This document shows positions 34,215 to 44,213 of a stretch of 64,000 nt of DNA, one piece after another. A model generated the notes under the pieces. It was not told the origin of the DNA. It did not search any database and saw nothing but the letters and a program-made list of their open reading frames with translations. A program made the translations under genes and the position numbers. The DNA is from Rutpela maculata (Eukaryota > Arthropoda > Insecta > Coleoptera > Cerambycidae). The stretch spans positions 169,334,425-169,398,424 of the forward strand of contig OW386285.2 in the NCBI GenBank assembly GCA_936432065.2. The letters run 5' to 3'. How positions within the stretch are numbered: the first letter of the stretch is position 1; every line of letters starts with the position of its first letter.

Positions 34215-34370
34215 AGTTGATATATTGAATCTCTTCTTGTATATATTTATCACGTTGGACATACAATTTTCACTTATGGCATATATTTATGACGTTGGAC
34301 ATAAAATTTTCGCTTCTGGCATATATTTATCACGTTGGACATAAAATGATCACGTCGGGGTCACCAAATT
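34215..34370 (-). repeat. Tandem repeats ending in the primer-binding site
   Basis: Three ~40-bp copies of a unit like ATATATTTATCACGTTGGAC with ATAAAATTTTC end at 34370. The last copy contains ATCACGTCGGGGTCACCA, which on the minus strand is the primer site complementary to tRNA-Trp. The upstream copies keep ATCACGTTGG or ATGACGTTGG, so the repeat unit includes half of the primer site. Confidence 0.75.
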
Positions 34371-34640
34371 TATAGCGTTATCGCTATAAATAAAATTAAA
34401 ATTGAAGTTAATATACGTATATTTGTTTTAAATACATGTTCATATTTTATGTGATTTTGGTATTTTTAGTATATTGATATTATATTTTATATCCAATGTT
34501 TTTTTATTTTTCCTAGCGACTCCATGGAAACTTCTCCATTATGGATCGAGTTTTCCTTTTTGTTTCTTAGCGACTTCATGGAAACTTCTCGCTTTTGGAA
34601 CTTCTCGATTTCCAGTGAGTGAGTCGCTATAGTCGCTATA
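34371..34640 (-). repeat. 5' LTR of the gypsy element
   Basis: 270 bp, the upstream LTR in element orientation; same ends as the partner at 29659. Differences seen between the two are limited to about four bases (for example CGCTATAA against CAATATAA, GTGATTTT against GTAATTTT, GGAAACTTC against GGAAATTTC). Confidence 0.88.
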
Positions 34641-35003
34641 CCGTAGCTTCCAGTAGTAGGAGAATATAGGCTCGAGGAGGTATATGGATGTGTGGTCGCT
34701 AGTGCAGGAAAAGAAATGCTAAAAAACCTGCTTAAGGTAATGTTGCTTATCGTCCCAAGATAAAAGTTTGCAGTTTTTATGGCAAAGTAGACAAATCTAC
34801 TTTTTATAGCAAAATTTAGCGATGTGTTAAATATTGCATTGAGAGGATTTGGCTTTTTAAAATAGAAACGTTCAGAGACGTTGTATGTTTTCTGTTATCC
34901 TGGTACAGGATTCCTCAAAAGGGGTATATTTCAGGTCAAGGATGATACTGGGAAAGGATTTTTTATGAAATTTCTCCGGATTATTGCCTCCTGAGGTTGT
35001 ATA

Positions 35004-35426
35004 CAGGCGCGGATTTATGGGGGGGGGGTAACGGGGTAATTACCCCCCCCCCCCCAAGATTCTGTAAATCATCAATTTTTGTTTTAAAATGGTATGATTT
35101 TTGTTAATTTTGGGAAGAAAAAAAATTTAATAGGGTAATTACCCCCCCCCCCAAGAAATTTTCATTTTAAATTTTTTAGGTTGAAAAATTTTTTCTCTGC
35201 TGTTCAAAAAAATTTTGAGACGAAAAATTTTTTTCGGATTTTTCCCCCTTCCCGCTCTCCAAAAAAATTTTGGGACGAAAAAATTTTTTATCGATTCCCC
35301 CTCCCCCCGCTCTTCAAAAAAATTTTAGGGCGAAAAATATTTTTTTGGATTTCTCCCCCCCCCGCTCACCAAAAAATTTTGGGTTCGGTGTTACCCCCCC
35401 AAGCTCAAGGTCCAGATCCGCCCTTG
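35004..35426. mobile_element. hAT-type MITE with poly-G/C ends, duplication GTTGTATA
   Basis: The left end CAGGCGCGGATTTATGG and right end CCAGATCCGCCCTTG are inverted, and GTTGTATA lies exactly outside both (34996-35003, 35427-35434). The body alternates runs of C or G with AAAAAATTTT and CCAAAAAAATTTTGGG modules repeated about four times. It has a short open frame that is a repeat artefact. The 8-bp duplication supports hAT. Confidence 0.85.
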
Positions 35427-35433
35427 GTTGTAT

Positions 35434-36252
35434 ATCTCGAGTTTTTGGTGTAGTAATTTATGTGTATGTCTGGGATTGTCGTGGCTTCTCAGGTCGGCAA
35501 TATTTCTGGTAAGATCCGAGGCGTCTATTTTAATAGTGAAAAATTTCTGGGAAGTCTCCCTGACATGGTCTATGATCATAGGCATAAAGGTTATGGAGCT
35601 CCTCGATAGTAATATATCTAGGGGAGTTGGTCAATAGACGAAGCATTTTGTTTTGTGTTATTTGTATCCTGCCCAGCTGCGTGTTGGAGGCCCCGTTCCA
35701 GGCCACGCAGCCATAGAGCAGGATAGGTCTAAATATTGTTTTATATAGGGCTAATTTATTTTTAGTAGTTAGTTTGCTTCGTCTATTCTCCAACGGATAA
35801 AGACGGCTGAGTGCTCCATAGGATAGGTTAATTACCCTTGTTATATGAGGGCCAAAGCATAGCCTTTTATCTAGGGAGACTCCCAGATATTTTATGGTGT
35901 TACGCTCAGCAACTTCCCGCCCATCTACCTTTAATTTGGTGATGGTTTTAGTGTTTGTGAACTTCCTGTTGAATGTTATTGATTCTGTTTTGCTAGGGTT
36001 TATTTTAATTTTCCATTTATCATAGTAAATGAGTAATTTATTTAAATGGTACCTTATTTTTTGGGTAGCAGTTTGGGCGTAGAAGCTGCTGGCGTAGATA
36101 GTGACGTCATCGGCATAGAGCAGAAGGGAGGTGTTGGGGTAGGAGGGGATATCGGAGGTAAACATGTTATAAAGGATGGGTGAGAGAGAGGACCCTTGAG
36201 GAACTCCTGCGGAGAGCCTAGTTTTGTTGGAGAGCGAATTGTTAACCCGCAC
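35434..36252 (-). pseudogene. Jockey ORF2, reverse-transcriptase C-terminal half (copy 2)
   Basis: The frame opens MRVNNSLSNKTRLSAG, then GVPQGSSLSPILYNMF (motif B) and LLLYADDVTIYA (motif C, catalytic Asp pair), followed by INPSKTESITF and KYLGVSLDKRL typical of non-LTR enzymes. A frameshift near 35575 moves the C-terminal tail (VRETSQKFFTIKID) to another frame, which runs on past the MITE to a stop near 34983. A second break (36252-36282) separates it from the N-terminal half. The enzyme copies LINE RNA at nicked target DNA. Confidence 0.8.
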
Positions 36253-36281
36253 CAGAATATGTCTGTCTGTTAAGAATGAGC

Positions 36282-38090
36282 TTATATAAGCATTGTTATG
36301 TACTTGGGGAATCTATGGGTAGTATCCATTTTATATATGAGTCCATTCCTCCACGTGGAGTCGAACGCTTTTTCTATGTCGATCAACAGGACAACGTTGC
36401 ATTGTTTTTTGTTAAAACTATGCAACGTGTCCTGTACCAATTTACAAATCGCATGGGTCATCGTATGTCCCTGTCTAAAGCCGAACTGTTGGGTGGGAAG
36501 GAGGTGTTTTTTCCCCACGAACCTATTAAGGTGCCCTAAAATCACCTTTTCGGCCAATTTTGATAGGGTATTCAAGAGGGAGATTGGCCGATAACTCCCC
36601 GGTTCGTGAGGGGGCTTATTCGGCTCTAGAATCGGGACAACGACGGCGATTTTCCACTTGGAGGGAAAATATTGCAGTTTGATAATCGAATTTACGATGT
36701 ACGTAATTTGTACAACCGCTTTTTGGGGAAGATGTTTGAGGACGGTATTGGGAATTGAATCTATCCCTGGGGCTTTGTTGTTAGGGGAGGATTTTATAAA
36801 TTTTTGTACTTCCGAAGGAGTAGTTAGGAGTTTTGGGAGCTTGTTGGGAGGGATGGGGTATCTGGGAAGCAGGTTATGAACATGTGCCGTAACCTGCTCT
36901 TGGAAAGGGGTGGAATTAGGAGGGGTTGTGTTTGTAGTTTGCAGATACTCGGCGATGACGTCAGCTTTTTCAGAATCAAGGCTGTAAGTATTGCCATTTC
37001 TAATTAAAGTAGGGATTTGGGGGAATTTTTTACTTAGTAATTTGGAGATTTTCCATAAAGAATTATCTTTGGTAGAAAGTTTTTCTATTTTTGCATTCCA
37101 GGAATCTTCTCTGTGTTTGTTAAGTAGGTCTTTAATATTTTCTTGAAGGTCCCTAAGTCTATCCCGGTCAATTGGACGTCTGAGTCTTTGCCATTTTCTT
37201 TTTATTTTATTTTTAAATTTGATGAGGTCGACAATCTCACGGGGAATAATTTCTTCTCTCGGTTTTTGAGGTATTAGTTTAGTCGTTCGGTTTCTAGCGT
37301 TAATAATAATTTCCGTAAGACGGTCGACCTCATCGTCGAGCTGTTCTGGCGTATTAATGTTGTTATTAAGAGTCAGCTGTTGGTTTATAATTTGCTTAAG
37401 TTTAGGCCAGTTTGCATTTTTATAGTTGTATATTTTTCTGCTGACATCATCAATCCGGGTATCTGCGAGTTCTAGGTGGATAGGTTTATGGTCTGAAGAA
37501 AGGAGGGGGAGGGAGGAGGGTTGTATGGGGTGAGGATAGTTTTTATTAAGTACAATATCTATGGTTGAGGGGGACATGCGGTTTAGGAGGAAATGTGTCG
37601 CGGTCCCAGGAGCGATAACTGCAATATTCTCCCTTAATGTGTAATCGTTTATTGTAATTCCGTTTCTGTTGCTGCGTCGATTGTTCCACGTGGGGTGCTT
37701 AGCATTAAGATCCCCAAGTATAATTACTCTGGTACGGGCAAACAATTGGTCAAGATGTGCCTCTGTTATTTTATTTGTGGGTGGATTATATGCACAAGTT
37801 AAAATTGTGCCGTCTTTAAGTTTAATTGAACAATTTTCAATAGGGATATTAATTGCGGGGAGGGGAAGGTGCGGTATGCCTCTTTTCACGAGGATAGCTA
37901 CACCCCCCTTTCTTCTGACAATTCTGTCATTTCTGTGTGTGATGTAATTTGAAATATTTAATTTATTGTGTTCCTTTAAAAAGGTTTCAGTTATGAGGAC
38001 AATATCTATATTTTCACTATTTAAATAGTTAATATATTCTAGTTTTTTATTAATTACTCCGTTTGAGTTCCATAATGAAACTTTAAGCAT
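36282..38090 (-). pseudogene. Jockey ORF2, endonuclease and start of reverse transcriptase (copy 2)
   Basis: 602 open codons. Residues 1-225 are an AP-type endonuclease: LWNSNGVINKK, ITETFLK (catalytic Glu), ILGDLNAKHPTWNN (Asp and Asn) and SSDHKPIHLEL (terminal His). A linker rich in Lys/Arg follows, then reverse-transcriptase motifs KAPGIDSIPN, YRPISLLNTLSKLAEK, FGFRQGHTM and LLIDIEKAFDSTW. It stops just after motif A because of a frameshift. Its ATG overlaps the ORF1 stop by eight bases (ATGCTTAA). Confidence 0.85.
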
Positions 38091-38709
38091 TCCTTAATTT
38101 GTACTTGGGAAGTATTTGTGTGGTAAAGTCCTGCATTATTGACAGCACATCCATATCAGTAATAGCATTTTCAAGAAGGTTATTCAAATGATTAATTGCC
38201 TTAATTGTTTCCTTAATATTTATTATAGAATTAAGTTTATTAGTGACTTGAATTAGTTGAGCAAAATCGCCCGACACACCTACCGTACTCGCGGGGTCTT
38301 CGATGTTGGCTGACAGCAGGCGTTTTCTGTACTGGGCAGGCTCTTCACTCGTAGGATGGGACTGAGTACTGGGACCTGCCTCGGCGCCGGCGTTTGCGAT
38401 GTCTGTAGTAGATTTATTGCGGGCTCGCTCCTCCCAGATGTTTTTTGTTGGAGCTTGAGCAGGCTTGTATTGAACAGTATTACCGCTTTGGTTTTCTGTA
38501 TTCCTGTTCATTAATTTAATTTTCGCTTGATAAACTGCACAATTAATGTTCGAAGCAGTGTGGTTTTTACCACAATTTGCAAATGTAGGAGGTGTATCAG
38601 GAGTCTTGGTACATTTCCTGGTCCAGTGCGCTCCAGCACACTTCACGCATTTGGGGTCGCGGTGGCAGTTACTTGTAGCATGCCCCCATAACTGGCATCT
38701 GCGACATTG
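38083..38709 (-). pseudogene. Jockey ORF1 C-terminal part with zinc knuckles (copy 2)
   Basis: After the element E insertion the frame resumes with QCRRCQLWGHATSNC, CVKCAGAHWTRKC and a third, degenerate knuckle (CGKNHTASNINC with its first Cys lost, FANCG). A Pro/Ser linker and a C-terminal helical region (QLIQVTNKLNSIINIKETIK) lead to the stop at 38083. The knuckles bind nucleic acid. The part lacks its own start; the N-terminal portion is at 45902-47678. Confidence 0.78.
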
Positions 38710-38999
38710 CCCAGATAGCATTTATTATTCCACGAATGTACATTTTGCATTCCCAATGTTCCAATTGCATTCTGTACTTGCCATGTATGTTCCCTCAACA
38801 TTCCCATATAAATAATATTTTCACATATACAATATGATTATACATACGATATAAATGGAATATACAGAAAAGTTTATATTCACAGTCGCATATACTGTGT
38901 ACACGTATCAGGGAACGTTCTTCGTATATGTGTTCATGTACATCGTATAGACATTCGTCAATGATTTTATCTGTATAATACAGATATATTTTTTGTAGA

Positions 39000-40381
39000 A
39001 ATATTTGCATCGCCCGAGCGCCGCGCCGACAGTAATATCATCAAAAGTTCAGCACTTTTAACGCGAACGCTGATTGGTTCGATTTTTGAATTAATAAAAA
39101 TAAACCTGCATCACAACTGATGAGACAGCAATGCTAGTTTTATAGTACCTATCTACCTACCTACCTACCTACAAAAATAATAATGATATTTCTCTATCTA
39201 TATAGATTTGATTTAAGTACATTTATAGTCATCCCCTGTGCGGTGTATGACGTTTTATAAATTTTAAATCGTTCGTCAATATTATTGTATATATGAATTA
39301 TGTTTTAAATTTTGAATCCAGACTTTAGATTGGTGATCGAATATTGAATAATAATGAATATGAAATATTAAATAATAATGAATGAAATATTAAATAATAA
39401 TGAATAATAACCCTTTTTTAATTTATGTACTGTGTTCAATTAATTAGTAACTATCTCGGTAACTATCAGCATTTCTTAAGCAGATAGTTCAGACTTAGAA
39501 TGGGTATTTAATTACTTTTTATCTTTTATATTTAGATTTCCGTTTTCCATGTCATTACAATCCCCTTGTAGAATTTTTTAAATGCGCGCCACGGTCATTA
39601 GGTTAGTGCGCATGCTCATCGTACTGCTATTAGTATACGTCACGCTTTTGCTGTCAAATGTATGTTTTGTTTTTTGTTTTCCCCTGATTTATTATAATTA
39701 TTCCAAGTATATACATTAATTGCATTGCTGCATGTAAGTATTTTACAATTGTATACAATATAACTACCACATAGTTTTGTTGTCATTTGCAGATATTTTA
39801 TATTTAGACACTAAAGTTTAATGTGTATCCCTTTGTACATATACTAAGCATACCACCTATATTAGTTATAATAATTACGGCGTTTGTATAGGTATCGATT
39901 TTTAGAAAAGAAACTGAGGTGTCTTTGTAATGGTCTCGGTCCACGAAAAGGAAGCTTGGTGGTCACCATCAAACAATTGACTGATCATTGAAAAACAGGT
40001 GAAAATGCAGATGAAATGTGAACACTTTACGGGGTGTTTAAATCTTATTTTCAAGAAGGTAGGTTCGATCTATTTCAATATTAAGGAGCTTTTGTTTATT
40101 TAAATCACAACCATTGGATTTGATTACAACATACGAGTTGTGATAGGTATTTACCTATTTGTAGTAATTTGCTTTATACCTATTTCAGAGGATTATAGAA
40201 GAGCTGCAATTAATTGAAAAGGGCAGAGATCTGATGTACAGAGTGGATAAAAACAAATCAAAGGACTATGTACAAAAAGCACGTTATTCCTTCCGTTAGA
40301 TGATATCGGATAACATATTGGAAGCCGTCGACTTCCCAAGAAATTTTGTCTTTACTAGAAGTTGAAAGAAGATAGGTATGT
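39000..40381. other. Interior of element E, one exon-like block
   Basis: Mostly AT-rich and non-coding with a (CTAC)n run near 39155. At 40190-40299, after a possible acceptor (TTTCAG), the frame reads IIEELQLIEKGRDLMYRV then DKNKSKDYVQKARYSF to a stop, 36 charged residues resembling a real exon end. I do not recognise the family. Confidence 0.35.
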
Positions 40382-41016
40382 TGTAATGAAGCATTCTTTA
40401 AATTCCTGCTCCATTACTAAGATTCCGGATTTACACACGACACCGCAATGTGCACACGGCCCGCAAATCGACCAGCTCCCGTCTAGAGGCGCGGATTTGC
40501 ACACGACACTAAACTATACGCAGTACTACGTCACCAGTAAGCGAGGATTCTCGGATATAAAAGCCCGGCCGCAAATCAACATAATTCAGAGTGGATAATT
40601 CTGCCAATCTGTCTACAGCGTGCTGAGCTGGACATATTGCAGTTTTGTGCATCTCCCGACGCAAACACGACGGAACGAATGCAATCTGACCCTGAGAATC
40701 CTACAGCGTGTTGAACTGGGACCCCTCGAGTCGTTAGTCATTCCCCGGCGCCATTTCGCCGCCAAAGCCAGAGACGTCGCATCGCAACCGTTACACTCTC
40801 TCTCTCTCTCTCTCTCTCTCAGATAATAGAAAATGTTGTCCTAAGAACCGTAAAAGATACGGACATATAACCTGTACCTGTATGTTATGTAACACTGCCA
40901 CACATTACCTGTTTGGAAAGGTAAATAAATTGTTTATATTTTTATTGGGCTGTCTTATTAACTAATTGGGACTCTGATTAATCTCCGAACCAGCTACCCG
41001 ACAACAAACCATTACA
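40382..41016 (+). repeat. 5' LTR of the non-autonomous element
   Basis: 635 bp from TGTAATGAAGC to ACCATTACA. It contains a TATA box (TATAAAAG, 40556-40563), a downstream (TC)n run near 40797-40820, and AATAAA at 40924-40929, giving a sensible U3-R-U5 order. GC content is well above the local background. Confidence 0.88.
40556..40563 (+). promoter_or_regulatory. TATA box in 5' LTR
   Basis: TATAAAAG followed by GC-rich CCCGGCCGC; repeated in the 3' LTR at 42735-42742. It is the likely promoter of the element. Confidence 0.65.
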
Positions 41017-41209
41017 TAATTTGGCGCCCGAGTACATTTTGAGACTTTAGTTTATTCCAGATAGCCCAAAAAGAGACGTTCACGAATGAGAGAGAGATAT
41101 AAAGATATTTCAAGTCAAGAGAGAAAACAAAAATGAAAAGGATTTTGTGGTGGCAATCCAGACTACTACAATTTTAACCCCAGAAGAGACACGATTCCGA
41201 ATAGTACCG

Positions 41210-41540
41210 AAAGTACGTTAAACGAACCAAATTCCAGACACAAATCCAGATTACTGCATTAGAGATGATAGATGTACCGTCACATATGGAGCAGTAATAT
41301 ATTTAAATTTATGTCCAGAGTCCCGAAAATACGTTAAACGAACCAATGTCCAGAAACAAATTCAGATTACTGCATTATAGACGATAGCTGTACTGTCATA
41401 TATGGAGCAGTAAAATAATTTAAATTTATGTCCAGAGTCCCGAAAATACGTTAATCGAACCGATGTCCAGAAAAAACTCCAGATTACTGCATTATAGACG
41501 GAATCCTGTACCGCCATATATGGAGCAGTAATAATTTTAT
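41210..41540 (+). repeat. Three ~118-bp tandem repeats in the LTR element leader
   Basis: Copies start near 41210, 41330 and 41448 and share CAGATTACTGCATTA, ATATGGAGCAGTAA and GAGTCCCGAAAATACGTTAA. They lie just downstream of the primer site, where packaging signals usually are. Confidence 0.75.
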
Positions 41541-41628
41541 AGATCCCGAATTTTCCAACCCATGGAAACCCTGTATCCCGCAACCGTAACGAAAACAAGT
41601 CCAGTAAAACCAGAGTCATCCAAAATAA

Positions 41629-42459
41629 GTGATGAAGTCGGAAGTCCAAGTGCCAGACCTGCTGTCACCTCTGCCTCCGACACCCGAAGCCAAAAGGCCA
41701 CCCCCAGTCCGAGACGCAACAGCCAACACTGATGCCGTCCCCAGTCCGACACGTACCGTCCCCAGCCCGAGACGTACCGTCCCCAGTCCGAGACGTACCG
41801 TCCCCGATGCCATCCGAAGTCCGAGATGTACCGCCCCCGATGCCGTCCCCAGTCCGAGAAGTACCGTCCCCGATGCCGTCCCCAGTTTGAGAAGTATCAT
41901 CCCAGATGCCGCCCCCAGTCCGAGACGTACCGTCCCAGATGCCGCCCCCAGTCCGAGACGCACCATCCCCGATGCCGTCCCCAGTCCGAGGCATATCGTC
42001 CCCGATGCCGTCCCTAGTCCGAGACGTACCGTCCTCGATGCCGTCCCCAGTTCGGAGACAGCCCCAGCCCCCCGAAACCACCGACCCCAGGTAGGCCAAT
42101 TGCCTGCCTCCAGGTGTTTTTCCAGGACAACGACGCAGCCCTCTCGGTCCCAGCTCCGCAACGGAAGCGACAGTTCAGGCGCCACAACCAAGATGGCCCG
42201 GCTTCTAGGATCCCTGGCACCGCCCCCCCTGTCCGCCATCGCCCCTGCAGTAAACGTCCGGAAGAACCACATTTGTATTTGTATACCCGTTTCTTGCAAT
42301 TTTTTTGTGCTCATTTATTTTAACTATTTTACCTGTACCATAGTTCTAAGATGTTTTACATACTGTTTATGTTATTTAAAAATTTGTTTTTCTCTACATC
42401 TGCACATATATACCAGGCGTATACGAAAGAATTGGCCATTCTTTCTTTATTTTGTTTGA
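41629..42459 (+). CDS. Repeat-encoded open frame in the LTR element
   Basis: 276 open codons. Residues ~33-143 are 11-residue repeats close to DAVPSPRRTVP, encoded by a 33-bp unit (with a 21-bp short form) from 41729 to 42056. The C-terminus is hydrophobic and Cys/Tyr-rich. The same DNA is also open on the minus strand in two frames (repeats like GDGIGDGTSRT and LGTASGTVRLG) because the unit lacks stops in those frames. I see no gag or pol motif. It may be a protein, but a structural or sequence role of the repeat DNA/RNA is as likely. Confidence 0.3.
   Translation: MMKSEVQVPDLLSPLPPTPEAKRPPPVRDATANTDAVPSPTRTVPSPRRTVPSPRRTVPDAIRSPRCTAPDAVPSPRSTVPDAVPSLRSIIPDAAPSPRRTVPDAAPSPRRTIPDAVPSPRHIVPDAVPSPRRTVLDAVPSSETAPAPRNHRPQVGQLPASRCFSRTTTQPSRSQLRNGSDSSGATTKMARLLGSLAPPPLSAIAPAVNVRKNHICICIPVSCNFFVLIYFNYFTCTIVLRCFTYCLCYLKICFSLHLHIYTRRIRKNWPFFLYFV
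41729..42056. repeat. 33-bp GC-rich minisatellite
   Basis: About nine units of GATGCCGTCCCCAGTCCGAG-ACGTACCGTCCCC plus three shorter 21-bp units. Copies differ at a few positions but keep length, so all frames stay in register. Sharp GC increase over flanks. Confidence 0.85.
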
Positions 42460-42568
42460 AGATGTTTAGTAACTTGTTTTCTCATTGCTATATTTTGATG
42501 TTAAGTTAGTAAAAATGTTCTCTTTGATAGAATTTTGAATTTTTTTTTTTTGTAAAGAAAGAGGGGAG

Positions 42569-42972
42569 TGTAATGAAGCATTCTTTAAATTCCTGCTCCA
42601 TTACTAAGATTCCGGATTTACACACGACACCAATGTGCACACGGCCCGCAAATCTACCAGCTCCCGTCTAGAGGCGCGGATTTGCACACGACACTAAACT
42701 ATACGCAGTACGCTAGTAAGCGAGGATTCTCGGATATAAAAGCCCGGCCGCAAATCAACATAATTCAGAGTGGATAATTCTGCCAATCTGTCTACAGCGT
42801 GCTGAGCTGGACATATTGCAGTTTTGTGCATCTCCCGACGCAAACACGACGGAACGAATGCAATCTGACCCTGGGAATCCTACAGCGTGTTGAACTGGGA
42901 CCCCTCGAGTCGTTAGTCATTCCCCGGCGCCGTTTCGCCGCCAAAGCCAGAGACGTCGCATCGGAACCGTTA

Positions 42973-43009
<37 letters not shown>

Positions 43010-43203
43010 ATAATAGAAAATGTTGTCCTAAGAACCGTAAAAGATACGGACATATAACCTGTACCTGTATGCTATGTAACACTGCCAGACATTACCTGTT
43101 TGGAAAAGTAAATAAATTGTTTATATTTTTATTGGGCTGTCTTATTAACTAATTGGGACTCTGATTAATCTCCGAACCAGCTACCCGACAACAAACCGTT
43201 ACA
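42569..43203 (+). repeat. 3' LTR of the non-autonomous element
   Basis: 635 bp, TGTAATGAAGC to ACCGTTACA. It differs from the 5' LTR by small indels (missing GC near CACCAATG, the CAGTAC-GCTAGTAAG region, longer (TC)n) and a few substitutions. Confidence 0.88.
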
Positions 43204-43235
43204 ATGTTGTTCTTTTAATAACTCTGGTAGGCATT

Positions 43236-43482
43236 TAAAATCAAAGTACCTGAAATTTCGAACGTTCACTTGAACGAATTTCATATGAAAAAGAAAAATT
43301 AATAAAAGCCACACTTCGATTTAGGTGTAAAAACTTAAGTATTGTGGATATTTATTGTCAGCAAATGTGGCAATGAAGTGTTTATGCCTAAATCGATGTG
43401 TGGTTTCTATTAACTTTTCTTTTTCATCTAAAATTCATTCAAGTGAACGTTCGAAACTTCAGGTACATTTAAAATCACACGT
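43236..43482. mobile_element. Palindromic MITE in element E
   Basis: TACCTGAAATTTCGAACGTT at the left pairs with AACGTTCGAAACTTCAGGTA at the right, and the inner CCACACTTCGATTTAGG pairs with CCTAAATCGATGTGTGG. Arms about 100 bp. Non-coding; duplication unclear (AAAATCAAAG / TTTAAAATCAC). Confidence 0.65.
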
Positions 43483-43639
43483 TAACAAATCCTCGTCATA
43501 ATATGATACTCTCAACTATGACAGCGGGTACCGATATTCCTGATCTTTGACCTTTCATATCTCAAAAACTGGCGATTTTCAGATATTGTGCCCGTGAAAA
43601 CTTTTGATCAGGATATTATGAAGTACAACATACTACAGT

Positions 43640-44213
43640 TTCAGCCCATTTGACTGTACCTTCTTTTCCATTTATTTTGTGCCTGCCGTGTCCTTTCTCG
43701 TATATACAAAAAAATGTTGAGTATTCTATAATTAACATTTTTAACAAATTGCCGGACAACATAAAAAATCTCGCTTTAAAAATATTAAAACTAGAACTCA
43801 AACGGATACTAATAAAAAAGGCTTACTATACGGTGGACGAATATTTCACTGATGTTTTAATACATTAATAAAAAACTTACTTTTATACTCTCAAACTAGG
43901 CTGTTCTCAAATTTATCATTGTATTGTATTGTTATACCATTTTAATATTTTAACCAAACACATTTTTATCCAAACTAGGCATATTATCTATTTTAAAATT
44001 AACTTTAATTACTGTTGTCGTCCTCTATTTATTTTCACTGTTACCATTTGTTAGTGTTTCAATTTTATTATGATATGTATTTTTTACATTAATGTTAACT
44101 ATATTCTTTTTTCTGTTGTATTCTCTTAATGTTTTTGACGTGTTCTACACCCAATGAGGTATTGTATGTAAAAAGGAACAAATAAATGTATCTATCTATC
44201 TATCTATGATAAT
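43640..44213 (+). mobile_element. 5'-truncated LINE 3' end with (ATCT)n tail
   Basis: The open piece ending at 43868 includes NIFNKLPDNIKNLALKILKL and KKAYYTVDEYF, the C-terminal signature of Jockey/CR1-like reverse transcriptases. A ~340-bp AT-rich 3' region ends AAATAAATGTATCTATCTAT. The copy lost everything upstream, as expected from incomplete reverse transcription. Confidence 0.65.

Larger units (their letters stand above)
29659..34640 (-). mobile_element. Ty3/gypsy LTR retrotransposon, CsRn1 type, 4,982 bp
   Basis: Two 270-bp LTRs with ends TATAGCG and CGCTATA bracket gag, protease, reverse transcriptase, RNase H and integrase, in that order on the minus strand. The primer site next to the 5' LTR matches the 3' end of tRNA-Trp. 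Gag has a C-x2-H-x9-C-x4-C finger. Both traits are hallmarks of the CsRn1 clade as I know it. The LTRs differ at about four positions, so the insertion is young, yet pol is broken at three or more places. No envelope gene is present. Confidence 0.9.
29654..34645. repeat. 5-bp target duplication CCGTA around the gypsy element
   Basis: CCGTA at 29654-29658 and again at 34641-34645, directly outside the two LTRs. It supports insertion by an integrase and fixes the LTR outer limits. Confidence 0.85.
40382..43203 (+). mobile_element. Non-autonomous LTR retrotransposon, 2,822 bp, duplication ATGT
   Basis: Two 635-bp LTRs (TGTAATG...TTACA) flank a 1.55-kb interior; ATGT lies outside both (40378-40381, 43204-43207). 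A primer site TGGCGCCCGAGTAC starts 5 bases after the 5' LTR, and a purine tract GAAAGAGGGGAG ends exactly at the 3' LTR. No gag or pol is present. The interior consists of two sets of tandem repeats. It must depend on another element's enzymes. LTRs are nearly identical, so it is recent; orientation follows the primer site. Confidence 0.88.

Noticed and set aside
29654..34645. Envelope gene making this an errantivirus
   Set aside because: No open frame lies between integrase and the 3' LTR; the element ends directly after pol.
35181..35512. Phe/Pro-rich frames
   Set aside because: They come from the C-run and AAAATTTT modules of the hAT-type MITE, not from a gene.
36276..37947. Plus-strand frames opposite Jockey ORF2
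   Set aside because: Shadows of the endonuclease/reverse-transcriptase frame; no motifs of their own.
41616..42314. Long minus-strand frames of 232 and 144 codons rich in Gly/Thr/Leu repeats
   Set aside because: They are the reverse of the 33-bp repeat and have no start context, motif or element orientation to support them.
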